The notes beneath the pieces were generated by a model. The model was not told where the DNA came from. It was given only the letters and a program-made list of their open reading frames with translations, and made no database searches. A program made the position numbers and the translations under genes. Source: Phycomyces blakesleeanus NRRL 1555(-) (lineage: Eukaryota > Mucoromycota > Mucoromycetes > Mucorales > Phycomycetaceae). Taken from it: a stretch of DNA of 64,000 nt. Positions 47,935 to 61,067 of the stretch are shown piece by piece (the first letter of the stretch is position 1; each line of letters opens with the position of its first letter). The DNA is taken from contig NW_017265155.1 of assembly GCF_001638985.1 (NCBI RefSeq), positions 1 through 64,000 of the forward strand, in the 5' to 3' direction.

Positions 47935-49770
47935 GAGGGGAAAGACGAAGAGATACTACGTTAATCTCATAAAATATAAAATGCCATGGACCTAGTTTAG
48001 TGCTTGGAAATCTCGTATTTTGAAATAAAATTACTTTTGCTGGTTTGTTTGTCTGTTCATGATTTGGACTGAAAGTTTGAGTAAAGAATATATGTTGAGC
48101 CGCTTATTAGTTTACGATAGTGAATAAAACGACAGACTTGGCCTGAATATCACCTACAGTTTAAGCTTAACCGTAAAGGAGAATTTGCTACCAAACACTA
48201 ATGGCTCTTAGATTTTGTCTTTTAATGCAATCTTGCTTTCAATTCTCCAAACCATTTTCTCTTTGTCTTTTATTTTATATAAAAAGTGTCAAATTATTAA
48301 AGGTTCTGAAGATTAATATGTTTAATATCTATTCCACCAGTATTCCTATAATATTACCAAAGAAAATGCTTCATTACAAGAAATTGATAGAAGATTATTT
48401 AAATACTGAATTGGATATCAATTATACCCTAATTAATATAACGTATTGCCTGCTATTCATACAGGCTTTAATAAAATGGTTTTGGATTCTTGTTGCTAGC
48501 ATATTATTATAGAGTGCTATTTCACCACGCGTGTCATTAAATGAAAACGTTAGACACATCAACAACTGAATAAAGCCAAGAAAATAAAAGATAAGGCTAA
48601 ATTTTAGATATATAATAAAAAGGCATTAAAGAAATTACACTGCCTCAAGTTCTTTTTTTTTTCTTTTTTCTATTGGTAATTTTCTTCATCCTCTTTTCTA
48701 ACACTATGGAATAAAAATGGCAACACCAATGACGATTTTGAAAAAAAAATCAAAATCGCCATCGGAATCGCCACTTTTTTATTATAGCATATATATGCTT
48801 CCCAGGATAAACTATATAGTATGTTTCATTTAAGCGTACAGATATATATATATATATACGTATAGCTTTTGAAATTGTGAGCATCGCTCTTGTTATTTTA
48901 TGAATATATATTACCTAAAGTAAAATTTAAGCTACAAAGTAACACAGCAATTTTCAGACGTGTAACATATCTTCTATTACCTAGTTAGTAAACTTTAGCT
49001 TTATTGCTTATTGCTTATATAATATATCTTCCAAAAAAACAAATAGTCTGCTATTGTAGCATTACAATCGTATAGATTTTATGCATTTACGCAAAAGAAT
49101 AGGGTATTAAGAAATATATATGCATAGTCTCACTCTTCAGTCTTTGTTCGTTTGTTTCTAATCGTGAATTTTAAAGCATTAAATGCCCTGAACAAACTTG
49201 GGATATTTTCTCTATTCAATAGAGGATTACAAGGTTAACTTTTTATACTAATGCCATGTAACAAAGAACGAACCGCTGTAATTATAGCTTTATAGACTTT
49301 ATAGACTTTACTTTTTTAATTTTTTTTTTAAAATATTAATTATTATTGTTATTTTGGATTAAAACAGCATTCTCAAATTTCAAATACACTTTTAAACAGT
49401 CTGATGAATATAAATAGGAAAGTCTTAAGAATATTTTCAGCATATTTTTTTGGCATATAGATCATGGGCATAATACATAGATCAATATTCACTTATTTCT
49501 TTTTTGGAGTTGTAAAAATAAAAGAATATTGCAAGCTTTCAAGTGATGAGTGGGACGATGAGAAAATTAATAAATATGAATGTAAGTTACACACCTATTT
49601 TTTGTGCTAGGGGTATTGTTTCTGAAAAGCTAAATAAGTAAAGATAAAATCAAGCAAGCTTTCTTGCAAATGATAGGGAACATATAAGTTTAACATAGAA
49701 ATTAAGAAGAAAAGAAGAAGAAAAGAAAAGAAAGGAGAGGTGAGGTGAGGTGACAGATACAGATGATCTG
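47935..49770. other. Intergenic region
   Basis: AT-rich spacer with a fold-back sequence at 48709-48785, a TA run at 48841-48857 and one 103-codon ORF (48201-48512) with no recognisable domain. The right part is the 3' flank of the SAM-HMG gene. Confidence 0.5.
48709..48785. repeat. Fold-back inverted repeat
   Basis: Two imperfect arms of about 35 bases (left GGAATAAAAATGGCAACACC..., right the inverse with a few mismatches) flank a short A-rich loop. The inner part GACGATTTTGA / TCAAAATCGCC is nearly exact. It could be a small MITE or a structured RNA; no duplicated target site was identified. Confidence 0.6.
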
Positions 49771-52068
49771 TTAATAAAAGCGACTGCCGGGATTAGTTTT
49801 AGAGCTGCGTGTAGCCATTCGTCGTCTAGGCTGCTTCTCATCCTGGTCTGAATCGTGCTTATGTTGTGCTGCTTGGGTGGGAGGTGGAAGAATTGGAGAA
49901 TATAGCAATGGTACCAAAGGACGTTCAACCCACTGGACTTCTCTCTCATCATCTCCTCTCTCTTGACCAACAACAATTTTATTAACAGAGACCGAAGGCG
50001 AAGGTGAGGGTGAAGGTGATCGAAGAGGGGGTGCTGCGATCGCCTTCCACTGATTATCGTTTTCCGCGGATCTGGTAGACTCGATGGACTTATTATAAGG
50101 CTGAATTCTTCTCAAATTTGGTCGATGAGGAGAAAGTGGGGACTCCTGACTATTTATCCAAGGAAGTCCTTGGGCCTCGACATTTTCAGGTTTTTGGGTT
50201 GGCTTTATCTCTTTACTGGTAACTAAGGGTGTGTTTGGTGGCAACTCTATTTGAGGCAGAGATACTTGGGACGAACGTGCGATATTGGTCTGAGATGGAG
50301 ACGGGCAGTTTTTCTCTATCTCGAGAGTTTTATATGAATTATACGGTTCAGGAGGATAAGATCCATAAGGACCTTCAGTATGATAGTATTCGGATCTTGG
50401 ACCGATGTTATACACACCTGAGACACTTGAAGTGTTAGACCCCATATCTCTGAAATGACCATGATGCTGTTGGAGCTGATAGAGCTCGAAAGGATGGTTG
50501 GAACTAGAAGACGTTGTAGAGTCCCTGTGTCTCGATTCATATTTACGCTGCTTCCAGTTACTACTAGACTTTAAAGATTTGTTGATTTCTTTGCTGTCTT
50601 CATCGATATCCCCATCTTGCTGTGTGTCATTAGAGTATTTGTCACCAAAAAATTCACCAGATCCACTAGCAGAGCTCCCGTTTTCATTACTCGCTCCATT
50701 TGAGCTACAGTCTGCCATACTATTTGGTAATACATTAATACACACAACCAAATATGCATAATTATGCATTTTTTTTTTGTATATTCACTTACCTGTTTGG
50801 AGATTCTGGCTTCGATCGCTTTCTGGTACGGCTGACCATACGACTCACAGCAAATTGGGCACTCTTAAACTCTTTGAGATACTCTTGGTGGCTCTGTTTG
50901 GAGTTAACAAGAGGCATTTAACCCTGAGGAACTACTACTCCTGGGACTCTCATACACACCCTTGTGTACCTTATACTCCGGGGTTCTGCGATACCTGTCA
51001 AACTGGGCAGAGTATTCGTCCTTTGCTCGCATTGCTGTACGTTCATACTCTTGTTTTTCCGCGAAACTCAAATTTTTCCATCTGTCTCCTACAATCTTGG
51101 CCAGTTCAGAAAAGGTAAGATTTTGATCCTTGAGTTCGGTGCGTGCATGATTGGAAAACATGATGTATGCCGATGGAGGTTTTACGGGAGCATTCTTGTC
51201 CTGGCGAGGGTGTCTGCGGTATGTACGCTTTGGAGGCTGAGAATCGCCGGCACATGTCGAGTCCTCATCATTTGAAGAGACACTGCTTCCTCGCGTAGGA
51301 TCGGAAACGCGGGGTAATGAATCATGAGCCCGTTTGGAAGGTCCGTCATCCTCGATCATATTTTCTTGCGAAATCATCATATTCGGCATACGTGATTTTT
51401 GAGTAGAAGACATTGATCCATATCCACTATTGATATTTGACGAAGAACTTGAACTGCTGGTATTTTCGTTATTCAATTCCACTTTAACAGGCAGGTTTGG
51501 TTTGAGAATTGAGCCTATAGAACCATCTAGAACCATCTTAGATGAAGAGTTTCGATTTACTGTGTAACCTATGGGATGACGGGTCTTAATGGAGTTGATT
51601 ATAAGCGGTTGGTCAAGCGGTATTCCTTTTGCAGTTGCAATCTCTCTTTGGATAAGCTATATAAAAAAAAATATCATGAAATTCGGTTCAATGTCCTATC
51701 AATTAAACATCCAATTCATAGCTGACTTTGTAAATAAAAATAATAATAAAATATTTACTCTTCTGTGGCCACGCTTGACACCCATAACTATCATGTCTTC
51801 TTCCATAATCTCATACACCTATAGGAATCGATCATAGAAATTTTTTAAAGAAAAAATTAAAGCCGATTACTTAATATAATTTGTGTGTGTGTATTTAACG
51901 TACGGATCCAAGAGTATCGAATCCTTCCGATAAGAAGCATTCCAAATATTGGGATAACTGACAGTAATCCAAAAATTCCTTGACTTCTTGCCGTCCGCAT
52001 TCTTCAAGACTAGTGATGGTTGAGGAGTCTTCTCTGATAAAAGACTGGGAATTCAAAGGTCTTGACAT
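49771..52068 (-). CDS. SAM-domain plus HMG-box protein
   Basis: Five exons: 52068-51904, 51818-51759, 51656-50958, 50893-50793 and 50719-49771, 657 residues. Residues about 20-85 read as a SAM domain split over three exons (EFLDYCQLSQYLECFLSEGF, VYEIMEEDMIVMGVKRGHRR and LIQREIA). This is a protein- or RNA-binding helical bundle. The HMG box spans about 233-303 (KPPSAYIMFSNHARTEL ... LAKIVGDRWKNLSFAEKQEY) and should bend DNA. A helical extension HQEYLKEFKSAQFA follows, and the last 350 residues are Ser/Pro/Asn-rich and disordered. The box resembles MATA/Rox1-type fungal HMG domains, so it is probably a nuclear transcription factor; partners and targets are unknown. The intron between exons 3 and 4 is only 64 bases and its donor (GTGTAT) is the least certain junction. 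Other junctions are standard GT-AG. Confidence 0.85.
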
Positions 52069-55000
52069 TCAGAAAAAAATCGTGGATTTCTTATATCAAT
52101 TATATTGATTTTGTTGACTGAAAGATTTCTCTCTTATAAACAGAATTATAATAACAAAAATAAAAATATCGAATAATCGAGTCTCCAAGATGAATACCCG
52201 TTTATATGGGATTTTCTTTTTTTTTGGTGGTTTGTTCGTGAGTCTTGAGAATTGAAATATAAATATAAATGGAACCTCTGCTTTTGTTAATATGTGTTTT
52301 TTCTTCTTCTTCTTCTTCTTCTGTTTGTTCATTATTAGACAAAACATACTTTATAGTGAGAGACTTGAGTGTAGAGGTTTGTGTGAATGTAGGTAAGATT
52401 GGCCAAGAGTGTTGAATACTAATTAAGATAACTAAAGAAGATGGTAAAATAACAAGAGCTGGCTATTTATACTTTTAGCTGTAGACTGCATCCCAACCCG
52501 TAATTAAAATATATGTATATAAAAATAAAAATAAAAGAAAATCATCATAAATATGTTGCTGAATAGTTAATAAAAGCATGGTTTCTGTACCACGGTTAAT
52601 ATCCATTGTTGTCCAAATCGAGACTCGTCTTTTTTCAAGGATATATACATATTTATATATTTCATCCGTTGGATTTCAGTTAAATCCTTTAAATCACATT
52701 AATTATGACCTACGCAAACCTAGACTGTCGGTTTCTTTTTTGCTGCCAATGTTGGTAATGGAGAATGAGCTAGCTTAAAAGGGGATTGTAAAAGTACATA
52801 ATAATTCCCGCTCATCGAAGATTTATTAGTGATTCTGCGATTTGAAGAATGGTATTGGCCATGCTTTGGACGCTCCTCGAATAGGATTTCTTCTCCTTAT
52901 ACTTCATTGGAATAAAGTTTCGATGAATTTCAATCTTTGCTGAACAATTCATACAAGTTGTTGAACATCATGGCTAGTATTATACACCAAACAAACTATA
53001 TAGACGCTACAACTATTGGGCAATAACCATATGCACAAGTAAACGTATCAAAACTGTCTTTTTTTTTAGGCTTAGAGATTCTGTAGTGACAGTGTCACTG
53101 ATTAACGCGTATCCTTATCGAGACACGTTTCAAGGATCGTTGGTATGAAGTCATACACCAGATGTATATATATTAAAATGCATTGACATATTTGTTTACC
53201 AAGATAGAGAGAGAGAGAGAGTGTGTGTGTGTGTGTGTGCGTGCGTATGTGCTAATTTCTGTGGATCAATAATCGGCTTTCCTGATCGATGTCCCTAATA
53301 TGGTTACTAGGCTTATGTAAACTCTAAACAATTTAGAGTATTATACTTTTTTTTTATTGACAGGCCAAGGTGTTGAATATATATATATAATATAAATAAG
53401 ACAATATTTTAATAATGCGTCTTTATGTAAATATCTACCTATAGTCACTAACAGTATACATCAAAGTTATGTAAAATACACCTATACACATACACATACA
53501 CATACGTACATATGTGTGTATATATAACAGCAGTTCCATACAGTAAAATATTTTAAGGATATAAGATTTAACGGTAGAAAAGTTTACTTTTGATCTTCTC
53601 CTAAACCGTCAACCCCAGAATCCCTTTAATGTATATCACTTGTTTACATATGAACTAGACAACCTTGAATATCGAATTATTGCGTATATAGCACAGATTA
53701 AAGACAGTGAAAAAATATAATCCTAGATCTGTCAATATCAGCTATGTATATATGTACATATACATATATAAAAAATACAATACATATATGTATATAAAGG
53801 AAATGACAAAACAATACTATATTTGGAAGTGATTTTCGTGTGTGTATCGGGGTGCGGGATAATCTCAAGATAGCAAAGATTTGGTATAGATTAGTGTGAA
53901 AGGCATTGTGGTTATCTAGATTATACACGTATATGTACATAACTTATATGTATTGATTTATCAAGCACCTTTTGCACCTATACATTCAAATACTTGCCAT
54001 AGAATTTGTTTTTGAATATTATGACTACAAAATATACTGAAGCCAAATATAGATTGAGTTTATTTAATGTTCTATTTATTTATTTATTTTGTTCCCCAAG
54101 CCCGTGCGGTGTCTATCTGAATTAATATCCCTACAACCAATACTTCTAAATTTATTGAGTTTCTCAAAAGTACCAGATTTTGGGTCAATAATGACTTAAT
54201 ATGAGCGACCTAAAGAATTCTTCTTTTTTTTCGCTTAAAATATTTTGCTTCCTATCTTCATATATAAAAAATCTTAATTCTCGGGATCCTTCTATTTATT
54301 TGTTTTTACTAGAAAATATCAGTATCAGCAATGGTTATACCAGAAGCAAAAGATGAACTCAATTACACATTGTTGTACTAACTGGCCATCCAATCTACAA
54401 AATTCCTGTTACCAAAATATAGCTCTAATTATTATAGAAATAATGGCTTTAGGGAGACCAAAGCAGACCGTTCCATCAATAGCAATATTAAGCAAAAAGA
54501 TATATTGATATAGTGGCCAATATATTTCTCATAACTCCTGCGTAATCCTCAATGTCTTGCATATATTATTGATTGTAGACGCTATATCTACATATACTTA
54601 TACATTGCTTTGTCAAGAAGGGATTTTTAGTGTATTCTTCTGCAGACTTGTGGCTAATTCCCTAGGCCCATTTTATATATGTATATATTATTTTTGTATA
54701 AATAATATAGTATAATATCAATAGACTTGGTATATTCTACTGGCTAACCTTATCATTGTCACAAACTTAAATTTGGATCCAATTAACCTATGAAAATAAT
54801 ATAATGTGTAACTGGATATTCTTACGAAGAAAATCAAAAAGCAAACTAGGCTCTGGCTTCATGTTTCTCAACAGAATCTTTATAAATTGCAAATATCTTC
54901 TTCCTTTCAAAACTTCTTTTGTATTTACAAGTTGTAGTTACGGTTACTGAATTTAAAGATTTTCCCCTCTTTTTTTTTGAAGTGTGACAGTTAAACCAAG

Positions 55001-55188
55001 GGTGTGGAATAATTTTCCATTTTTATTGTCATCCTCGATACCCTTTTACAAATAATGACGTATTTGCTCTTACGATCGCCAAGTCCAAAAAATCAAGAGT
55101 CCGGTTACAGACTGTAACCTGGATCGATAAAAATAATAACGTCATATGTTACAGAGTATTTTCTTATTCTTTATTGTTATTACGATGA

Positions 55189-55189
<1 letters not shown>

Positions 55190-55270
<81 letters not shown>

Positions 55271-55273
55271 TAT
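55190..55273. repeat. (TTA)n microsatellite
   Basis: About 27 uninterrupted TTA units; the poly-Leu and poly-Asn ORFs across it are artefacts. Confidence 0.95.
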
Positions 55274-56700
55274 TGTGTGTATGGGTCCTTGTTTTTTCTC
55301 GTTTGTTTTGGCCCATTTGGTTTCCATAGTAACAAATTGCAGGTCCTCACCCCCTATTATTCGGGAGGTTATATTCCAGCCTTTCATTGCAATTCATTTC
55401 CAAAAATGGAGATTCTCAACCATTAAAATATAAGACAAGAAATTTGTTGTAAAGAAAATTCCAACTTGCAAGATTCTAGTTAAAGTTTACGTTATGGAAT
55501 ATACTCAAGTGTTGCAACTCAAAATATACAAACGTCTTGTTTAAAAGTATTCTCTTATTCGTTCACTTTATATAAAAGCGTCAAGATATATACTTGGAAA
55601 AAAAATATGCTAAATTAAATATATCAAGCTATTAAAAAAAACTGTAATCAGATTTTAAGTAACTAACTAAAAGTAAAATAGTAACAAGAAAAGCTTATTT
55701 TTCTTAGCATAATATAATACAGAAAATGTATTATTTAGTCACCCTCTTCGTTGTTTGTTAATGTCTTTTTATTTTATTTTAATATTCTCTCTGTATCGGA
55801 TTATGTCTTCTGATAACCCTAGCAAAAACGTTTTATAATCCTTATTAGGGACATTGAATCGTCTGGAACAATAATTCGAGACAGTTTCAATAAACCATTT
55901 ACACTACACTATGACAATACAAGCTAGTAATATACTTTTATTTAACATTTAGTTTTTATTAGCTTGGACGCCTTCTTTATTTTTATACTAAAAAAAAGGA
56001 TAACAAAATAAACCAAAACCTTAATTTCTCTTGGAAAATTGATGAGTTAAAAAATAAATAAAAAATACTTAACCAGTACTTTGTCCTCCATGAGCTTTTG
56101 TTGTGTCTTTACTTCTATAAATTGTACTTTTGGGGCGTACATATAGCCTTTTAAAAAAAATACTTTTATTCTCAAGAAACTTAAGCAACGGAGACCTCAA
56201 TATTGCTAGTAAACATTATTCATCTGATGGGTTTTAGAGTATGCTATATTTTCTCTGCGGGAATACAATCAAGACTTTACGATTTACAGTAGACAAAATC
56301 TTTTGTATTCTTCATCGGACCTTCTACGTCGTATGTATACGTTCAAGTAATACAGCTTGCATCATTATCTTGGAAAGTACTAGTACTGTACTCATAATTT
56401 AATTTCTGGAACCAAAACTTGATAGCCTTTGTATAGACAGTTGACCTGTGCATCATAGCTTACCGAGTCTTCGATAAACAATAAAAGACAAGATTATCGG
56501 TCCAAACGCAGCTCCGCGCAATGATATGAAAACATTTCCAACCTTCTCCGTTATAATGGCGTGTCATTTTTTTGTACCTTTCTGTAAACTTTCAAATCAC
56601 ACGTTGGCTAAGAAGTACTCTCTATCCGATGTATCTTTGTTCATATGATCACTGTTCTCTATTTTATTCTAATCTAGTATTTAACTGTATGTCTCATGTT

Positions 56701-56729
56701 AGCTCTAGCTCTAGCTCTAGCTCTAGCTC
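56701..56729. repeat. (GCTCTA)n microsatellite
   Basis: Nearly five tandem AGCTCT hexamers. Confidence 0.9.
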
Positions 56730-58713
56730 AAATTGACCCACCATTCTTCTGTTTATTAGAAAATTAGCATTTGGATGTGGAGATGTAGTAACCGGAATAG
56801 TTTAGCCAGGTCTATCCACTAAATACCTTTTTGTAGTCAACTATTCCAATAGTTGTCATTTTTTAGAATGTTGAGTTCAGCTTTTGAAATCATTCCGCTT
56901 AACACTCAAACAAGAACGCGTTTCGATTGTAACTCTGGCATCGTTTTGTCTCCCAAACCTGGATATTGCTTTAGTATTACAAATTTCGTCACAAAGTCTT
57001 TGTGATACTATATAATCTTGGCGGAGGGATGATGAGGCAGTTTACCGTCTCAATTAAGGTAAGCTTCGCAATAACATACCACCTAGCATCTTCGCCTTCT
57101 AAATATAATAACTCGTATATATGAGAAACACGGTTTATTTATTTTATCTTATTGAATCAAATATGCTATTAGTCTGGGAAAAGAGTATTCTTGAAAGAAG
57201 ACCAAATAATATTTAAGTACTAATAGTCTGCTCTGTTTTATTTATAATTATTGACTTATACTATCCAGACGACTTGGAAACCGTAGAAGACAGTTCCAAA
57301 GAGCTAGTTAAAAATGCCACTATATTTAAAAATATTGTATATATGTATCTTACAGGAAGTTTGGAGAAAATAAAGGCAAACGTGATAAAGGTAATTATAT
57401 TCTGTAAATATATATTTTTTAGTATTGGTTAAGCAGTACTTGTTTTTTTCCTAGGAAATATTTTTATAGAAATACACATGGTGATCTTTCCTTTTTCTCT
57501 TGGGAAATTAATGTGAGCCAATAGCTCTCATAGTTAGTCCTAGCTTACCATATTTTGGCTTAGTATCACGCGTGAATTTAAGGCAATTTTTTTCAAAGGC
57601 TAATATTAATGTAAATACTGAAAGCTCTTATTGTATAATACAGCATTGAACCAGCAGGTAAGATTTCACGAATATTATAGCTTTCAATATTCCTATATTA
57701 TACCAAGTTAATACCGGAATACACTGCATTAGACAGTGTTGGTAAATGTCTTAATTTGTGGCTGCCAAGAAAAAAGAAATGGAAACAACACCAGGGCTCA
57801 CATTTTTTCCCTAGCATATTTTATTCATCTTTTATCTATGCTGTTTTGAATGAATATATTGTATCTCTATGATGCTCTATTAATAATAATAATAAAAAAA
57901 CTGCAATTTATGCATAATATAGATAATATATATAGCCCCTATGAGTTTTGTTTTGTATATAGTAAATATGAAAATCTCTTCAAATGAGATATTCAGAAAC
58001 CTGAATATAACGTATCTACTATATCGAGTAAATATTGTGAACTTCTATTCAGAGTATAGCCTACTTTTTAAACCACAAATATGAGTGTAGCTTTTTTTTA
58101 AACCTTATACATATATCATAAATTAGTCCATTAAGCTTAATCATCTTTACGCCTGAAATTTCCTAACATAAGATAAAAAGGGAGGAGAAAGGTATACTAG
58201 ATCAGAGATATGAGCTGGCAAGGGCGATTATCGCAGCCGTACAGCCGACTAGTATAGTACTTTTTTTTTCTTAAAGAAAAAATAATGAAATAAAAAAAAA
58301 AGTCTATCAGAAAAAACTAGTACTTTCGTAATCTTTCAGACTAAAATTCTTTATAGTTAATCAGTGTCGAAACAAACTTCATTTACAAAAGATTATATAA
58401 CGAAATCACCACACTCACAAGCGTACTTTTGGTCAAATGTCACTTACTGATATTGCTACTATTTTATATTAAATTATTTGCCAAAAAAAAAACACCTGGT
58501 CATTTCCTGTTTATCTTACAAAAACATTTAAGCTTCGTATTTCAAACAAAATACCCCATCTTGATAGATGATACTATGTGCATTGTGAATATTTTATAAC
58601 ACCGTGTTCAATAATTTATTTATTTTTTAAATCATTAATAAAGTATTCAATTAAATGTTAATAATATAACAATAAATCATAAAATATAGTAAAAATAAAT
58701 AAATAGGCTGTAC

Positions 58714-60046
58714 ATGTTTTCTTTTGGATTTAACGCGTTTCAGCAAACAAATCCTAATGACAAGGCTCTGAAAACTACATTGAGTCAAAAAATTGGTCAT
58801 GTAAAGCAATTACTATTAGCAACATGGGAATCCACTTTTATTTTGACAGGCAAGTAATGAACATGTATAAATATAAAAAGGAAAGAAAAAGGAAACACTA
58901 TTTTCTTTCTTTTTTAGGACAGATTCTTATAAACATTCAAATAGATGATGAGCGATTGGAGATTTGGGGATTCAAGCCAGCAATTAACTTGGAGGAATGG
59001 CAAACAAAGAAACCCACATGCATATTTGGAGATCCAAATGAGATCTTGGGTCTGGTAGATGAAAATAAAAATGCGTGGTATTGTTATGGATTCTCGGGAG
59101 AAAGCATGCCTTTGAGACAACTGGCAGTAAATGTAAAAAAAGCAGTGTACTGTCAAGGTCGGCAGGCTATTTATGTGCTTACAGGTAATATCAAGGGTCG
59201 CTGCCTGTCGTAAAAGTTGAGACTTACAATGCTGGTATATATTTACTTAGAGTGTGGCAAAGTTACATGCTATACAGGCTTAAAAGACAACCTTGTTCAT
59301 AGTATTATGGATATACCAAATCGTGTCCATGATATTGCTGCTTCTTTTAGCCATATATTATTCTATTCTGCTGGATATGATCCAATATACGCCTTGGGCA
59401 GCAACAGGTTCTCGCAGCTGGGTTTGGATTATCAACAGAGTACCAACATCGAAATGCCTTTTCCTATCGACTTTTTCTGCGGTCTAGGCAATCCTTATGG
59501 AACAACAGACGGGAGTGTAAGCTGTAGTCCATTCCACTCGGTTGTAATCCTCTCGGGCGAAGTGTACACATTTGGCTTAAGAAAAGATGGCCGATTAGGT
59601 TGGGGGGAGGAAGAAGCGGATGATTGTGATGACAGCACTGTAGGACTGGGAGTATTTATGGAGAATGGCGTCGAAGTGCAAGTCAATGCAATAAAATCTG
59701 TCTGTGGTTCTTCCCACACAGTTGTATTAGATGGTAAGCAATACATTAAAATATTTCTTGATTACTAAACGACATTTGGCTGCAGATGAAGGAAAGGTTT
59801 GGATATGTGGAACTAGTTAAGTATATTGCATTTATGCAAGGACTTACAAGCCTCACTAACAAAAAAAATTAACTTGCTTTTGAATAAATTTCAGACAACT
59901 ATGGACAGCTTGGACATCCAAATATAGGCACGATTAATAATGTGTTTTGTCAATGGATCCCATCTACAAAATCAAAAGCGATCGATTGTTGTGCAGGTCG
60001 CTGGAATACGTTTATTCTGACAGATCAATCCAGAGAATATATATAA
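58714..60046 (+). CDS. RCC1-repeat protein (RCCD1-like)
   Basis: Five exons: 58714-58849, 58918-59184, 59251-59733, 59786-59815 and 59895-60046, 355 residues. The start at 58714 gives MFSFGFNAFQQTNPND, a typical first RCC1 blade, followed by TWESTFILTG. Further blades appear as YALGSNRFSQLGLD, SPFHSVVILSGEVYTFG, GRLGWGE, CGSSHTVVLDDEGKVWICG and NNYGQLGH. Together they should form a compact beta-propeller. Length and N-terminal layout resemble RCCD1 more than the long RCC1 nucleotide exchange factor, but assignment is by pattern only. Exon 4 is only 30 bases. Intron 1 needs a GC donor (CAG|GCAAGT at 58850). The gene converges on Mrp51, with 85 bases between stops. Confidence 0.83.
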
Positions 60047-60131
60047 AAAATTATTTAATTCTATTGTCTTTTGCTTCTGTTTTTCTTTATTGATGTATTA
60101 AAATAAGATACAAGTGTCGGGAATCTTCAGT

Positions 60132-61067
60132 CTACTCTTTTTTATCTGCAGATTCGACGGGTTCCAACAAACCGTAAATTCTTCTCATAAGTTGGGTGTG
60201 TTGGGGATTAGCGCTAACTTTACTATCATCATCTTGGGTGCGAGCCTGCTCGTGAGGCTTTGTGCTGAACATGTCATCAGCAGCCATAGATCCGAATAAG
60301 CTGCTACCACGACCCTCATTATATCTTGCGAAACCGTCTGGTGAAAGAAGACTTGGGATAGCGGATGATGATGAGTGGTTTATGTTTACAATCACCATAG
60401 GTTTGCCCTGCTCATCAAATCCTGCCTTCTCAACGTAGAAAGTGCGGATACGACGTTCGCTATTTGGTCTCAAGCCAATCGAGTTACGCTTGGTAAGAAG
60501 AGCTGTCACACCAGCAATACCCACAACATGGCCCTGTTTATCTGCATTGAGAATACGTCCCTCAACGGGGTAGTCCCAACCATGCTCATAGTCGCTGTAA
60601 GTAGGTCCAACAGTGGTCGAAGAGGGTGTCTCGTTGAAAGTGACGTTGAAGAATTCGTAAAGCTGCTCGGGAACAACCTCCTTTCGGTCCAACTTCTCTT
60701 TGAAATCGTCTTTGTTCTTAGACACCTTCTTGAGGAATCGCTTGAATTCGGAAGAGGACATAAGAGCAACATTGTGTTCGGGCTCTTCGCGTCGTGGTGC
60801 AGGCTTAGTTGAGTTGGGGAAATTCTCCTTCCAGCGCTTTACAAACAAAACCTGGCTCTGTCCTGATTGCCATGGTGTTTGGTGCTCAGCTGTGTCAAGG
60901 TCGCCAATCGTAACGTAAGGTGTGCGGATAACAGTTGGCAAGTTGCGCTTCAGGCCCCAATCACCAATTTGCTTGCATTTTTTTGGTGTTGTGTACACTT
61001 GCGCAAGACGACGGTCATAGGTCGCCAATCGTGAGTTCCGCAAGAGACCTGCAAATGATTTTTCCAT
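60132..61067 (-). CDS. MRP51: Mitochondrial small-subunit ribosomal protein Mrp51 (bS1m)
   Basis: An intronless frame of 311 residues from the ATG at 61067. The N-terminus KSFAGLLRNSRLATYDRRLAQVY, followed by GDWGLKRNLP, TPYVTIGDLDTAEHQTPW and FVKRWKENF, is the signature of the fungal Mrp51 family, a component of the mitochondrial 37S subunit that in yeast is needed for translation of mitochondrial mRNAs with their 5' leaders. Further blocks YSDYEHGWDYPVEGRIL and GIAGVTALLTKRN support this. The tail is hydrophilic. Its start lies 140 bases from the 3' end of the lectin/CipC-like gene in the same orientation. Confidence 0.87.
   Translation of the reverse strand: MEKSFAGLLRNSRLATYDRRLAQVYTTPKKCKQIGDWGLKRNLPTVIRTPYVTIGDLDTAEHQTPWQSGQSQVLFVKRWKENFPNSTKPAPRREEPEHNVALMSSSEFKRFLKKVSKNKDDFKEKLDRKEVVPEQLYEFFNVTFNETPSSTTVGPTYSDYEHGWDYPVEGRILNADKQGHVVGIAGVTALLTKRNSIGLRPNSERRIRTFYVEKAGFDEQGKPMVIVNINHSSSSAIPSLLSPDGFARYNEGRGSSLFGSMAADDMFSTKPHEQARTQDDDSKVSANPQHTQLMRRIYGLLEPVESADKKE

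Larger units (their letters stand above)
52069..58713. other. 6.6-kb gene desert
   Basis: The start is the upstream region of the SAM-HMG gene. Beyond about 52.5 kb the DNA is AT-rich with many short stop-bounded frames. It contains GA/GT runs (53210-53238), a (TTA)n run at 55190-55273, a (GCTCTA)n run at 56701-56729 and poly-A/T tracts. I saw no conserved protein motif, exon series or RNA gene. The last few hundred bases are the presumed promoter of the RCC1-like gene. Confidence 0.5.

Noticed and set aside
48201..48512. 103-codon hydrophobic ORF
   Set aside because: No domain, no flanking exons, and low-complexity AT-rich composition similar to the surrounding intergenic DNA.
52800..53050. 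Possible Tc1/mariner transposase remnant on the minus strand
   Set aside because: Short suggestive residues only; no ordered set of motifs could be followed.
55146..55433. Poly-Leu / poly-Asn ORFs
   Set aside because: Direct translation of the (TTA)n microsatellite.
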